Below the pieces are notes generated by a model. The model was not told the origin of the DNA and did not search any database. It saw nothing but the letters and a program-made list of their open reading frames with translations. This document shows positions 52,160 through 61,343 of a stretch of 64,000 bases of DNA, piece after piece; within the stretch, counting starts at the first letter, position 1, and every line of letters begins with the position of its first letter. Source of the stretch: Colwellia sp. 12G3 (lineage in GTDB: Bacteria; Pseudomonadota; Gammaproteobacteria; Enterobacterales; Alteromonadaceae); contig NZ_PJAQ01000066.1 in assembly GCF_002836775.1 (NCBI RefSeq), positions 124,001 through 188,000 on the forward strand. The letters run 5' to 3'. Position numbers and translations under genes: made by a program.

Positions 52160-52333
52160 TTATGAATGGGTTATGTAAATCATCATCACAAAAAAGCCTA
52201 TAAGGATGGAGTTGAAGGCTAAAATATAGGTAAAACCTTTGATGCCTTGCTTAAGACTATAATTATGTGCGCTAAGATACCACGTCCAAATTGCACACAT
52301 AATAATGGGTATTAAAAAGAAAAATTTTATCAT
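52160..52333 (-). CDS. Small two-helix membrane protein after ampG (57 residues)
   Basis: The frame begins with ATG at 52333-52331, 5 bases after the ampG stop, and ends in TAA at 52162-52160. The protein MIKFFFLIPIIMCAIW... has helices at about 3-20 and 34-54, a polar turn around SLKQGIKG, and His at the end. No good ribosome site is seen, but the start lies within coupling distance of the ampG stop. I do not recognise the family. The gene would otherwise leave a 270-base gap. Confidence 0.55.
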   Translation of the reverse strand: MIKFFFLIPIIMCAIWTWYLSAHNYSLKQGIKGFTYILAFNSILIGFFVMMIYITHS

Positions 52334-52338
52334 AATAG

Positions 52339-53619
52339 TTAGTTTGCACTCGAGTTAAGGGATGTCTCATTCCAAGGAGCAACTTTAAGTAGCATTAACA
52401 TGCCAGGGATAGCTAAAGCTGTACAAAGAAAATAAAAATTAGTCCAACCAATCTGTTCAACAATAATACCTGTGGTCGCGTTAGCAAAAGTGCGTGGCAC
52501 TACCGCCAAGGCAGTAAATAGAGCAATTTGTGTTGCTGCAAAGGCAGGATTGGTCGTTTTAGCAATAAAAGCGGTGAAAGCTGCAGTGCCTAAACCCACG
52601 CCTAAATACTCAAATCCCATGGCCATGGCTAAAGCATAGGTGTTATGTCCTATTTCAGCGAGGGCTGCAAAGCCTAAAATACTTAATATTTGTACAAAAC
52701 CAAATAACCATAGCGCTCGGTTAATGCTCAGTTTAATCATTACTAAGCCACCAACAATAATACCAATAGTCATCGCAATCAATGATGAGGTTTTGGCAAC
52801 GACACCAATTTCAGTTTTGCTAAAGCCCATATCTATAAAGAATGGAGTTTGCAAGGCTGTTGCCATATTGTCCCCTAATTTATAAAGCACAAGAAACAAT
52901 AGCGTATAGCCTGCTGATTTGAGCCCCTTGCTTTGAATGAAATCTTTGAACGGCAGTACAATTGCTTCTTGCAAGCTTTTAGGTGCAAAATGCTCGGAAT
53001 CTAGCTCCTTAATGAACAGTGTTAATAATACGCCTAATAACATGAAGGCCGCGACGATAATGAATACCGATTGCCAGCTCATGTGATCGGCTAAAATAAA
53101 AGCGAGTGAACCCGGTACTAAACCAGAAAGTCGATAAGCTTGTACATGAATTGAATTGCCTAAGCCTAGTTCGTTATCAGGTAACAGCTCTCGTCGATAG
53201 GCATCAAGCACTATATCTTGGCTTGCACTAAAAAAAGCCACTGCCGCGGCTAAATAAGCAACAGACCATATATCCATAATAGGATTAACAAAGCCAAAGC
53301 CTGCAATAGAACCTAAGAGTAATATTTGCGTTGCTAACATCCAGCTGCGTCGCCTGCCAAGTAAGCCAAGAGAGTAACGGTCCATGAGTGGTGACCAGAG
53401 AAATTTCCAAACATAAGGGATGCCAATGAGTGAAAATAGTCCAATTTCAGTTAGACTTACACCTTCATCACGCAACCAACCTGGTACCAATTGATATAAA
53501 ACAAATAGCGGCAAACCTGAGCTAAAGCCGGTAAAAATACAAATAAGCATGCGCTTATTTAAAATAGCCTCTTTAAATGTGCTTTTTTTTACTGGAGTCG
53601 TGGTGGATATTTGCGTCAT
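52339..53619 (-). CDS. ampG: Muropeptide permease AmpG
   Basis: The 426-residue major-facilitator protein imports anhydro-muropeptides for murein recycling. FTGFSSGLPLFVLYQLVPGWLRDEGVSLTEIGLFSLIGIPYVWKFLWSP is typical of AmpG (L..GFSSGLP...; Y..KFLW.P..DR). Some 12-14 hydrophobic helices follow. It belongs to the bolA-yajG-ampG neighbourhood known from enterobacteria, here with rlmG, a cyclophilin gene and a small hypothetical gene between. A 57-residue membrane ORF follows directly. Confidence 0.9.
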   Translation of the reverse strand: MTQISTTTPVKKSTFKEAILNKRMLICIFTGFSSGLPLFVLYQLVPGWLRDEGVSLTEIGLFSLIGIPYVWKFLWSPLMDRYSLGLLGRRRSWMLATQILLLGSIAGFGFVNPIMDIWSVAYLAAAVAFFSASQDIVLDAYRRELLPDNELGLGNSIHVQAYRLSGLVPGSLAFILADHMSWQSVFIIVAAFMLLGVLLTLFIKELDSEHFAPKSLQEAIVLPFKDFIQSKGLKSAGYTLLFLVLYKLGDNMATALQTPFFIDMGFSKTEIGVVAKTSSLIAMTIGIIVGGLVMIKLSINRALWLFGFVQILSILGFAALAEIGHNTYALAMAMGFEYLGVGLGTAAFTAFIAKTTNPAFAATQIALFTALAVVPRTFANATTGIIVEQIGWTNFYFLCTALAIPGMLMLLKVAPWNETSLNSSAN

Positions 53620-53745
53620 TAGCTAATAACTTAACATTATATTTTTTATTACTTCTAAGTTTATCAGAGGCTTGCTATTTTCAGAAGAGGCTTGAGATAT
53701 TTGAGTGATAATTTAATAGCTAATAGACTTCGTTCATTGGTTTAA

Positions 53746-54075
53746 TTAAGCGATTGGACGCCAACCTATACAATCAATAGGGTAGCTACCGGTACCGTTA
53801 AAAAAGTCCAAACAAGTATTCATTTCACTTTTAAAAAACAGATCTTGGTTTAGTGCTTGGGCGCCATGTAGGCTAACTTCATGTATCAAATGCCAGAATA
53901 CACGTTCTTTAGCGCTGTGTGGCGTTTCATCAATAACCCTTAATAATGTCCATTCAGACATGGTATCTAAAATAAAACTGTCCAGCTCAGTATAGTGAAT
54001 TTTTTGCTCAATGACTGCGCTAACATAGGCATTCATTTGCAATATTTTATGATCGATAAACTGCTCAATTATCAT
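53746..54075 (-). CDS. Hypothetical protein, 109 residues
   Basis: The protein is mainly helical with several Trp and His (EWTLLRVIDETPHSAKERVFWHLIHEVSLHG) and two Cys in its C-terminal part. No signal peptide, membrane helix or DNA-binding motif is visible. Family not recognised. Three short dyads precede it, the nearest 20 bases before the ATG, so it may be tightly regulated. Confidence 0.6.
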   Translation of the reverse strand: MIIEQFIDHKILQMNAYVSAVIEQKIHYTELDSFILDTMSEWTLLRVIDETPHSAKERVFWHLIHEVSLHGAQALNQDLFFKSEMNTCLDFFNGTGSYPIDCIGWRPIA

Positions 54076-54094
54076 GAAGTCCCCTTAAAATACG

Positions 54095-54110
54095 TGTACC
54101 ATTTGGTACA
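54095..54110. promoter_or_regulatory. Perfect dyad before the 109-residue gene
   Basis: TGTACCatttGGTACA is a perfect 6-4-6 palindrome, 20 bases before the ATG at 54075, an operator-like placement. Confidence 0.45.
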
Positions 54111-54141
54111 GAAGATGACGTGGTTTAGCACAACGTTATAA

Positions 54142-54236
54142 TTATCACCGAAAAGTATTAGTTATTTTATTATTGATTTAGCGTTTTATTATTAGTTATT
54201 ATAATTTTTATTAGCCACTTATTTATCGGTGATAAT
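54142..54236. promoter_or_regulatory. Pair of TTATC-N3-GATAA dyads
   Basis: TTATCACCGAAAA (54142-54154, one mismatch) and TTATCGGTGATAA (54224-54236, perfect) are inverted copies of the same site, 82 bp apart, in an A/T-rich stretch upstream of the 109-residue gene. They could be paired operators or a long stem. Confidence 0.4.
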
Positions 54237-54314
54237 TGGCTTTTTGTCAAAGAAAAGTCCCTTTTTATTTGTTACTTTTTTGTAAGGCTGTATTAAGTGG
54301 GACTATTGATAAGG

Positions 54315-54902
54315 CTAATCTTCAGCGGGCAATAATATCGCTTTAATTAACGTGACTGGTTTTAACGGAACATCATTCCAAGCCATTGCTTCATTGTAAT
54401 CGGTTGGTACTTTAGCGATAGCTTGCAACACCTCTTCACCTTCAACGATAGCGCCAAAAACAGCATAGCCCCACGTCCTTCCAGGGTCTAAAGTAGTATT
54501 GTCTGATAGATTAAAAAAGAATTGGCGGTTGGCGGTATGTGGCCTGTTTTCTTTAGCCATAGCAATGGTACCAATTTCATTTTTAAGGCCATTTCCAGAT
54601 TCATTGATAATATTTTTACCTAAATCTTTCGCTGTAAATTTAGCATCGTAACCACCACCTTGCACAATAAAATTATCAATAATACGATGGAATATAGTGT
54701 TGTTGTACTCACCCTTGACTACATACTCTAAGAAATTATCCACAGTAACAGGAGCTTTAACTCTATCGAGTTCAACTACGATTACCCCCATGGAGGTTAT
54801 CAATTTTACTTTAGGGTATATATTCGTAGGATCAACGGCATAGCTAAAATAGCTAGTGATTAGTAAAGCGCTTGCAATAATAGATTGGAAAATATGGTTC
54901 AT
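54315..54902 (-). CDS. Periplasmic peptidyl-prolyl isomerase, cyclophilin type
   Basis: The 195-residue protein has a signal peptide (IIASALLITSYFSYA) and a cyclophilin domain with the active-site stretch TIFHRIIDNFIVQGGGYD and QFFFNLSDN. GYAVFGAIVEGEEVLQAIAKVPT is the conserved C-terminal block. It resembles PpiA (Rotamase A). It speeds proline isomerisation in folding outer-membrane and periplasmic proteins. It lies between yajG and ampG on the same strand. Confidence 0.92.
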   Translation of the reverse strand: MNHIFQSIIASALLITSYFSYAVDPTNIYPKVKLITSMGVIVVELDRVKAPVTVDNFLEYVVKGEYNNTIFHRIIDNFIVQGGGYDAKFTAKDLGKNIINESGNGLKNEIGTIAMAKENRPHTANRQFFFNLSDNTTLDPGRTWGYAVFGAIVEGEEVLQAIAKVPTDYNEAMAWNDVPLKPVTLIKAILLPAED

Positions 54903-54932
54903 AATAACCTACGGTTTAGTGGGATAGCATGA

Positions 54933-54974
54933 GTAATACCAAAGGGGAAAATAGATTAGTCCTCTTGGTATTAC
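54933..54974. repeat. Short inverted repeat with element-end-like arms
   Basis: GTAATACCAA (54933-54942) and TTGGTATTAC (54965-54974) are perfect complements. The arms match the outermost bases of the right end of palindromic repeat copy 2 (TAATACCAA), but the core hairpin is absent. It lies between yajG and the cyclophilin gene and might serve as a terminator-like hairpin. Confidence 0.5.
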
Positions 54975-54983
54975 ATGGCTACA

Positions 54984-55553
54984 TTATAAAAAAGTTTTAA
55001 TATCTTTACTGGTTAATATTTGCTTTATCAAGGTACTTAAATGTTGATTAAACTCACGTTCTAATACCGCTATGTCAGCATTGAGGGCACCTTCACTGTG
55101 CGCTCTATTTTTAAAGCTGCTAGTGAGTGTCTGTTTGGTATTATCAATAGATACTTTAATGATGATTTCACTTTGAGTGCTGTAACTGACACTTTCTTGA
55201 TCAACACTAATGACTGCTTTTTCTATGGTAACAGTAACTTTATTATTTGCTGAGTCTGATAACGATAAGCCTTGCTGTTGCCATTGTTTCGCTAATAGAC
55301 CTTGAATAATATCTTCAAGGCGTTGCTCAGATGAAAGTATGACTGCCGCTTCATCCTTTTCAAGTATTTGGATGATATGCGTGCTGGTACGCATATCAAT
55401 AACATTCAGTTGTGCTTCTTTACCCGATAACTGATTTGATGGCGATAGGCTAACTTGTGGCGAAACAATTAAATGTGTAGGTGCTGCGCTACAGCCGACA
55501 ATGCTTGCCAGCAATAAAGTTAAGGTTATCGACTTAAAGGTCTTTAAATTCAT
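54984..55553 (-). CDS. yajG: YajG family lipoprotein
   Basis: The 189-residue protein is a lipoprotein (LLLASIVGC, Cys about 21) with the YajG pattern: PQVSLSPSNQLSGKEAQLNVIDMRTS, then a helical domain and SEIIIKVSIDN. Start at ATG 55553; the longer frame adds 21 residues before the signal. It lies between rlmG and the cyclophilin gene, matching the bolA/yajG/ampG synteny. Function unknown. Confidence 0.85.
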   Translation of the reverse strand: MNLKTFKSITLTLLLASIVGCSAAPTHLIVSPQVSLSPSNQLSGKEAQLNVIDMRTSTHIIQILEKDEAAVILSSEQRLEDIIQGLLAKQWQQQGLSLSDSANNKVTVTIEKAVISVDQESVSYSTQSEIIIKVSIDNTKQTLTSSFKNRAHSEGALNADIAVLEREFNQHLSTLIKQILTSKDIKTFL

Positions 55554-55578
55554 GGTTTTCTCTATTTTCTCTATTTTA

Positions 55579-56757
55579 TTAGCGTTTAATTGCTGATTGG
55601 GTAACAAATTTATCATTACTAGCGATTAAGGTTTCATTACCAAACAGGCGTTGTAACTTAATATGATAAGCTAACTTCTGATTACCAATAATACGTAATT
55701 CGCCGCCTTTCTTTAATACGCGATGACTGTCTTTAAACATCTGCCAAGCGATGTGATCGGTTGTCGCGGTATTTTGATGAAAAGGTGGATTACATAAAAT
55801 TAAATCAACACTTCCGCCTTCTATATCGGTCAAAGAATCGTTAAGGGTAAACTCACATTGTTCAATCGCTTCAGGCAGGTTTGTCATTATATTGTGCTTA
55901 GCTGAGGCCATTGCCATGCTAGATTCATCAATGAACTGAACGTGTGCTTCAGGTTGATTGGCTAAAACAGTAAGGCCGATAACACCATTGCCGCAACCCA
56001 AATCTATTACTTTGGCATGAGCGTCAACTTTTGGTAAATTCTCAATAAAGTATCGAGCACCAATATCTAACTTTTCTCGCGCATAAACATTAGCATGATT
56101 ACTAATGATCATCTCGCGAGATGGTGAGTCATTGGTAGATGTATGCACTAAAGGCCACACTGTTGGGAAAGGCGATTGATGAACTTGTTTGTTATCAAAC
56201 TGACAAAAAACTAAACGTGCTTTTTTAACTGCCAAAGATGTTTTAGTGGTGCCCAAATGCTTTTCAAAAACTTTTAAGGTAGAACTATGGATTTCTTTAG
56301 CACGATCTGCGGCGATAAAAATACACTGTTCACTCACTGACTTTTTGATTTGAATAAGCTGTTCTATCAGTAGTGATTTACTTTTAGGGATTTTATATAA
56401 AATGACAGCAATATCGTTAGGTAAGCTATCCAGAGAATCTAGCAGTGTAATATTACTATCATCTAAGTTATTTTGCTCAATGTTATAGCAGGTACCTTGG
56501 CTACTGATATAGGAGTCATTAATAGAAATAACACTGGGGTTTTCACTAGCCGATTGGCAAAAATTTGTAGCCAGCGTACCAAAAGCATCATTAAAAAGTG
56601 CCACTTTTGTTTGCGCGTTAATTAAACCTTGTTCATTAACATAGTTTATTAGGTACTCATCGGCTGAATCCCATGCTTGTAAACTACGGTTGACTTGTGA
56701 AATAGGAAAGCGGCTTAAGAATAAGTTCTTATCATTAACAATAAAAGGGCTGATCAT
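55579..56757 (-). CDS. rlmG: 23S rRNA (guanine(1835)-N2)-methyltransferase RlmG
   Basis: The 392-residue protein has two Rossmann-like halves. The N-terminal half is a degenerate methyltransferase fold, and the C-terminal half has motif I VIDLGCGNGVIGLTVL and the catalytic LILCNPPFHQ, with QKLAYHIKLQRLFGN, as in RlmG/RsmC. Length agrees with RlmG. It modifies G1835 of 23S rRNA. It is transcribed away from bolA and toward yajG. Confidence 0.9.
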   Translation of the reverse strand: MISPFIVNDKNLFLSRFPISQVNRSLQAWDSADEYLINYVNEQGLINAQTKVALFNDAFGTLATNFCQSASENPSVISINDSYISSQGTCYNIEQNNLDDSNITLLDSLDSLPNDIAVILYKIPKSKSLLIEQLIQIKKSVSEQCIFIAADRAKEIHSSTLKVFEKHLGTTKTSLAVKKARLVFCQFDNKQVHQSPFPTVWPLVHTSTNDSPSREMIISNHANVYAREKLDIGARYFIENLPKVDAHAKVIDLGCGNGVIGLTVLANQPEAHVQFIDESSMAMASAKHNIMTNLPEAIEQCEFTLNDSLTDIEGGSVDLILCNPPFHQNTATTDHIAWQMFKDSHRVLKKGGELRIIGNQKLAYHIKLQRLFGNETLIASNDKFVTQSAIKR

Positions 56758-56907
56758 AAAAGTTGGCTAAAGGTCTGTGAAAATTTGGCAGCTATTGTGC
56801 CATAATTCACAACATATTGTTGGTCTATCCACTTAAATCAGCTAAAATATTTGTCACTTTTAGTACCTACGACTTCGGTACTTATTTTTATACTTATCGA
56901 GAGAATA

Positions 56908-57222
56908 ATGACTGTTGCCTCTGTTATTGAACAAAAATTGCTTGCTGCTTTTCAGCCATCACATTTAGACGTGATTAATGAAAGTAACAACCATAATGTA
57001 CCACCGGGCAGTGAGTCACACTTCAAAGTGATTATTGTTGCTAAAGCGTTTGAAAATGAACGCTTAATTAAACGTCATCGCCTAGTAAACGCAGTACTTG
57101 CAGAAGAACTTGCTGATAAAATTCATGCGCTGGCATTACACACCTATACAGAATCACAATGGCAAGAGCAGTATGCTGACAATACGCCAAGCTCACCAAA
57201 TTGTTTAGGTGGCGGAAAATAA
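56908..57222 (+). CDS. bolA: BolA-family protein
   Basis: The 104-residue protein has the BolA fold: LAAFQPSHLDVINES, FKVIIVAKAFENERLIKRHRLVNAVLAEEL and ALALHTYTESQW. The conserved His in the KRHR stretch binds Fe-S with monothiol glutaredoxins. Start at ATG 56908; the frame is open 19 codons further upstream, unlike BolA. It is divergent from rlmG, and fabV follows 155 bases on. Confidence 0.92.
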   Translation: MTVASVIEQKLLAAFQPSHLDVINESNNHNVPPGSESHFKVIIVAKAFENERLIKRHRLVNAVLAEELADKIHALALHTYTESQWQEQYADNTPSSPNCLGGGK

Positions 57223-57377
57223 AAAATAATTACATTATCCTCTGGTCGTACCTCTTTATGCTTGAGGCAGGGTACAATGTCATCAAATTATTGAAAGTAT
57301 CTTTCAAACCTTAGCAGTGTTTTACAAAAAGGTATGACCCTAGCTGAGTCACTAATATAAATAAAAAAGGTTTACTT

Positions 57378-58568
57378 ATGGTTATCAAGCCAAAAATTCG
57401 TGGTTTTATCTGTACTAATGCTCACCCAGTTGGTTGTGAAGCCCATGTGAATGAGCAAATTGCTTATGTAAAAGCACAAACATCAGCGGCTTCGGGCCCT
57501 AAAAATGTTTTAGTTATCGGTGCCTCTACAGGCTATGGTTTAGCTTCACGTATCACCGCTACTTTCGGTCATGATGCTAAAACGTTAGGTATTTTCTTTG
57601 AAAAGCCACCAACAGAAAAGAAAACAGGCTCTGCAGGTTGGTACAATACCGCGGCTTTTGTAAAAGCGGCTGATGAAGCGGGTATTTATGCTAAGAGCAT
57701 TAATGGCGATGCTTTTTCTCATGAAATAAAAGCAAAAACGATTGAAACAATTAAAGCTGATATGGGTAAGATTGATTTAGTTGTTTATTCATTGGCATCA
57801 CCACGTAGAACTGATCCAGATACTGGTGAAGTATATTCTTCAACGTTAAAACCAATTGGTCAAAGCGTTACCACTAAGAACCTTAATACTTCAAAACGTA
57901 CAATCGATGAAATATCGGTTGAAGCAGCTAATGATGCTGAAATTCAAGGTACTATCGACGTTATGGGCGGCGCTGATTGGGAATTATGGATGAACCAACT
58001 TAGCGAAGCCGGTGTATTGGCTGAAGGTGTTAAAACCGTAGCTTATACTTACATTGGCAAAGAATTAACGTGGCCAATTTACGGTAAAGCGACTATTGGT
58101 AAAGCTAAAGAAGATTTAGACAGAGCCGCTAGTGCTATTAACGCAGCGACAGCTGACTTAAATGGTCAAGCACGCGTTACGTCATTAAATGCTGTAGTAA
58201 CACAAGCAAGTTCAGCTATTCCTATTATGCCTTTATACATCTCAGCTATGTTCAAAGTAATGAAAGCTGACGGTACTTACGAAGGTTGTATTGAGCAAAT
58301 TTCTAATTTATTCAAAGAGAACATATACAGTGATTCTCCTCGTTTAGATGAGCAAGGTCGTTTCCGTCAAAACTATAAAGAACTTGAAGACAGTGTTCAA
58401 AAACGTGTTACTGATATTTGGAATATTGTTGATACTGATACCATTGATGAATTAACAGATTACGTTGCATATCATCAAGAGTTCTTAAAACTGTTTGGTT
58501 TTGATATTGCTGGTGTTGATTACGATGCTGATGTTAGTCCAGAAGTTGCGATTAACAATTTAATCTAG
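57378..58568 (+). CDS. fabV: Enoyl-ACP / trans-2-enoyl-CoA reductase FabV
   Basis: The 396-residue NADH-dependent reductase has the FabV signature: start [21 protein letters not shown] site [16 protein letters not shown], and the active-site Tyr-x8-Lys in [11 protein letters not shown]. It reduces trans-2-enoyl substrates in the last step of fatty-acid elongation and is less sensitive to triclosan than FabI. It stands alone, with a strong terminator. Confidence 0.95.
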   Translation: MVIKPKIRGFICTNAHPVGCEAHVNEQIAYVKAQTSAASGPKNVLVIGASTGYGLASRITATFGHDAKTLGIFFEKPPTEKKTGSAGWYNTAAFVKAADEAGIYAKSINGDAFSHEIKAKTIETIKADMGKIDLVVYSLASPRRTDPDTGEVYSSTLKPIGQSVTTKNLNTSKRTIDEISVEAANDAEIQGTIDVMGGADWELWMNQLSEAGVLAEGVKTVAYTYIGKELTWPIYGKATIGKAKEDLDRAASAINAATADLNGQARVTSLNAVVTQASSAIPIMPLYISAMFKVMKADGTYEGCIEQISNLFKENIYSDSPRLDEQGRFRQNYKELEDSVQKRVTDIWNIVDTDTIDELTDYVAYHQEFLKLFGFDIAGVDYDADVSPEVAINNLI

Positions 58569-58607
58569 ACTTGATTGCCCTTAATGGGGCAATGAAATAT
58601 AAATATT

Positions 58608-58654
58608 AAAAAGCCGCATTATTTATAATTAATAATAAATAATGCTGCTTTTTT
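58608..58654 (+). terminator. Terminator of fabV
   Basis: AAAAAGCCGCATTATTTAT pairs with the following ATAAATAATGCTGCTTTTTT over about 18 bp around an A/T loop, with a T-run. A small hairpin TTGCCC/GGGCAA at about 58575 lies just before it. Confidence 0.88.
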
Positions 58655-58866
58655 GTGTTCTGGTGTTAGTCAAAAGCCTATGAAACCCCAACCAATAATG
58701 ATCACTTTGTGCGCTAAGCGGAAGTTAGTAACTCGTTAATCCTAACATCCGCTTGAAGCTCAAAGGAGTCATTAAACTTTTAAATTATCTCGCGATAAAT
58801 AGTACAAATAGAGCATAAATAAAGGGAGGAATTTAGCTTGTAATTTCTAGGTTATAGTTAATGATT

Positions 58867-59769
58867 TTAAAATAGCAGTGACCATCCTAGGCTAAAGGTA
58901 TTGAGAGCAGCACCTGTACTTTTTTGTGTTCGTCCGTTTAAATACGTTAACTTTAGCCCTTGGTTTTTACTCAGGGGAAAACCAAAAGAGAGAGAAGACA
59001 AAACATTGCCCCAAGCATCATCTTTTTTAACATCATTTATATGAGAAAGCCCACCCCAAGCATACCCCACTCCAACAGCAGTCCACACCCCAGGGCTAAA
59101 TAGATACACCACATGTGATTGCAATGCATAAAGGGGGTCTTGTTCTCTCTTGCTACCATTAAAAAGTTCATTATTGTCTGTATAGAAGAAGATGGATCCG
59201 GTTAACTCGTATGACCATGCGCCTTCTGTATGTACCACACCAATCTGAGGGCGAATGCTATAGCGGTTTTGTCCTAAATTGAGCAACTTTTCATTATCGT
59301 ATTGCCCTAGCGGTACATTTACTGCGAGCGCCACACCAACAACCGTTTTAGATGTTGGATTTCCTTTCTCTTCTGCTGTGTTAAGCAAGGTCATTGATAG
59401 TCTGAATCTCGGGTCGGTAAAACCTCTACGTTCAGCTACAGCAGACTCACCTCGTAGAAGTCCTTCCCATTTTGCATGCTGCCAAGGTATCAATGCATCA
59501 AAACGTACTGGTTTTCCAGCAAATGAAAATGAACGAACATAAGAGAAGTAAGATGTCTCGATATTTACACTGGCATCTTCAATTTCTAGCACAGGATCAA
59601 AAAAGAGCTCCCCTGAAGTACTTGCATACCCTAAAGCAATAACTTGTGTGTTATCAGGAAGCACAGACCATCGTCTAGGCTCTAAATCTTGAGAAAAAAG
59701 AGTTGTATGCACTAAAAACAGTGATACAAACAAAAAAATTCTGTTCGTTAAAGTACGCGGTAATTTCAT
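58867..59769 (-). CDS. Outer-membrane barrel, MetA-pathway-of-phenol-degradation-like transporter family
   Basis: The 300-residue protein has a signal peptide (IFLFVSLFLVHTTLFSQ) followed by a beta-rich barrel with DLEPRRWSVLPDNTQVIALGYAST near its start, NVPLGQYDNEKLLNLGQNRYSIRPQIGVV in the centre, and the ending FSLGWSLLF with a terminal Phe. This is the pattern of the PF13557-type outer-membrane family. Substrate unknown. It stands at the left edge of the decayed island; no operon partner is seen. Confidence 0.8.
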   Translation of the reverse strand: MKLPRTLTNRIFLFVSLFLVHTTLFSQDLEPRRWSVLPDNTQVIALGYASTSGELFFDPVLEIEDASVNIETSYFSYVRSFSFAGKPVRFDALIPWQHAKWEGLLRGESAVAERRGFTDPRFRLSMTLLNTAEEKGNPTSKTVVGVALAVNVPLGQYDNEKLLNLGQNRYSIRPQIGVVHTEGAWSYELTGSIFFYTDNNELFNGSKREQDPLYALQSHVVYLFSPGVWTAVGVGYAWGGLSHINDVKKDDAWGNVLSSLSFGFPLSKNQGLKLTYLNGRTQKSTGAALNTFSLGWSLLF

Positions 59770-60273
59770 TTGATACCATTGAACTGAGTCAAAATAAGTT
59801 TTACTGTAAAATCTAACGGCATAATAGGTATCATTTAACTCTTTTACTACTTTTATTTTTATTTACTGTAGTAGCTAATATTGATGTTTTTTTTGTGGTT
59901 TGTTTAATTAAAAGGTGACGTTATATCACTTTATTTAGTGTTTGAGTTCTGCGGTATTATTTATATGTGGGTTTCTAACTCACTTAGAGGGCGGAAGCGA
60001 GATAAAGGTAATGCTCTATTTTATCTGGATTTTTTAAAAAGGTTAATGACCGCAATGGCTTTGCTGACCTTAGCTAGTGGTTATTCTTTAGGGCAAGTGA
60101 TAGCCACAAGCCGACATTAGCTTTTGGGTTACTAATGGTAGCTCAGGAGCCTAAAACTGACTTTTTTTAAAGCTTAATTCTACTCAATAATTCGTCCGCA
60201 GTTATCACCAAAGCGAACAATAGCATCAACAGATTATTGAACTATTGGCACCATAGCCTCTTGTTATATTTTG
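59770..60273. other. A/T-rich region without a supported gene
   Basis: It contains the upstream region of the barrel gene. A 60-codon frame (59938-60120, plus strand) has no good ribosome site and resembles no protein I know. I see no repeat or terminator. The right part merges into the fossil gene. Confidence 0.4.
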
Positions 60274-60828
60274 TTATACAACAGCCCCTGAAGTTACAGT
60301 ACCATTTGCAACTACAATTTCTTCTTCTGAATCATTAGGATCATAAACTAATACATCTTTTTGTCGATAACTGCATTTACTATTTCAGTATCAATACCTA
60401 AACCGTTTTGAATTAAAGCAAACGGTTTGCCTCTTATTCACTTAAACTCCAAGACATGCCGAACAAGGAGCTATTATATTCATTTTCGCTGATTCCTCGG
60501 TAGGCACTTATCTTGTTAGGAAGGCTAATTAAATATCTAAGTAGGCGGCCAAATTAACTATACCACTTCAATTGGTCAGATAAATACGAGGACCAAACCA
60601 CTCTGGATTTCTACTTTTAAATAAACTCGGCAACCCACCCAAGTAATATGCACAAAAGGGGATACCGTTAGTACGTCGTGCACTAAAATCATAACACGTC
60701 ACCTTTTTGAACAAGGCAAAGATATCTGTGTTCTCATCTATGGTGTAGGAAAATTTATTATCTGAAATTGTAAATATAACCTTAGTCCGTTAATGCCAAC
60801 GCTATCGATTACGGCTTCTGTTTTTTCA
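60274..60828 (-). pseudogene. Fossil protein-coding gene with several frameshifts and stops
   Basis: Read on the minus strand, protein-like pieces follow in order in different frames: EKTEAVIDSVGINGL; then FTISDNKFSYTIDENTDIF and CYDFSARRTNGIPFCAYYLG through WFGPRIYLTN (60568-60783, ends in TGA); then RYLISLPNKISAYRGISENE and YNSSLFGMSWSLSE (stop); then FALIQNGLGIDTEIVNAV; and finally DVLVYDPNDSEEEIVVANG, with TAA at 60274-60276. At least three frame changes and several stops break it. YRGIS...GMSWSL and DVLVY...EEEIVV look like conserved blocks of one family that I cannot name with confidence. No intact copy is in the window. Confidence 0.65.
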
Positions 60829-60837
60829 TTTTCATTT

Positions 60838-61329
60838 TCATTCCGCTACTTTCTCTTGGTAAACTTCATCTATAAATCTTATTTTATCGGAGATGGATAC
60901 AAGTAAAGCTACAAGTAAAAACACAGGAGACATGAACGCAAAATACCTGAAGATGATCATATCTATCCTGAAATAGTCAACAACAATGTAGCCACTAAAA
61001 ACAACCCATAAAAAAAGTAAAACGATACAAAACCAATAAACGATTTTATATTTCCTTTTTGGGTTAGCTTTAACACTAACACTCACACTTTCGTTGAAGT
61101 ACTTAGTGTTCCACTTCATAAAGAAGAATGTGATACAAAGAAAAATAAGTGCAAAGCCGAGACGGAAAAGATCACCATTACTTGTATTCGGCAAATGGCC
61201 GTTCAATATCGCCACATGGTCACCTACCATACACGCAGACAATAAAGGGAATAATACAGCTACAACCCAAAACGTAATTAATGACAGGGCTTTCTTTATG
61301 CCCCCTAAACTAGATTTTCTACGTGACAT
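60838..61329 (-). CDS. Hypothetical membrane protein with four helices
   Basis: The 163-residue protein has hydrophobic segments at about 14-36, 53-71, 95-114 and 125-145, and basic loops (KANPKRKYK). No known domain is recognised. Its stop lies directly beside the fossil gene, and the fossil recombinase lies just upstream. It may be a cargo gene of a decayed mobile element that is still open. The frame ends with an acidic tail (EVYQEKVAE). Expression is uncertain. Confidence 0.6.
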   Translation of the reverse strand: MSRRKSSLGGIKKALSLITFWVVAVLFPLLSACMVGDHVAILNGHLPNTSNGDLFRLGFALIFLCITFFFMKWNTKYFNESVSVSVKANPKRKYKIVYWFCIVLLFLWVVFSGYIVVDYFRIDMIIFRYFAFMSPVFLLVALLVSISDKIRFIDEVYQEKVAE

Positions 61330-61343
61330 TAATAGATCCTTCT

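Noticed and set aside
59938-60120. 60-residue ORF on the plus strand
   Set aside because: No good ribosome site, no recognised family, and it lies in an A/T-rich region next to fossils; chance is likely.
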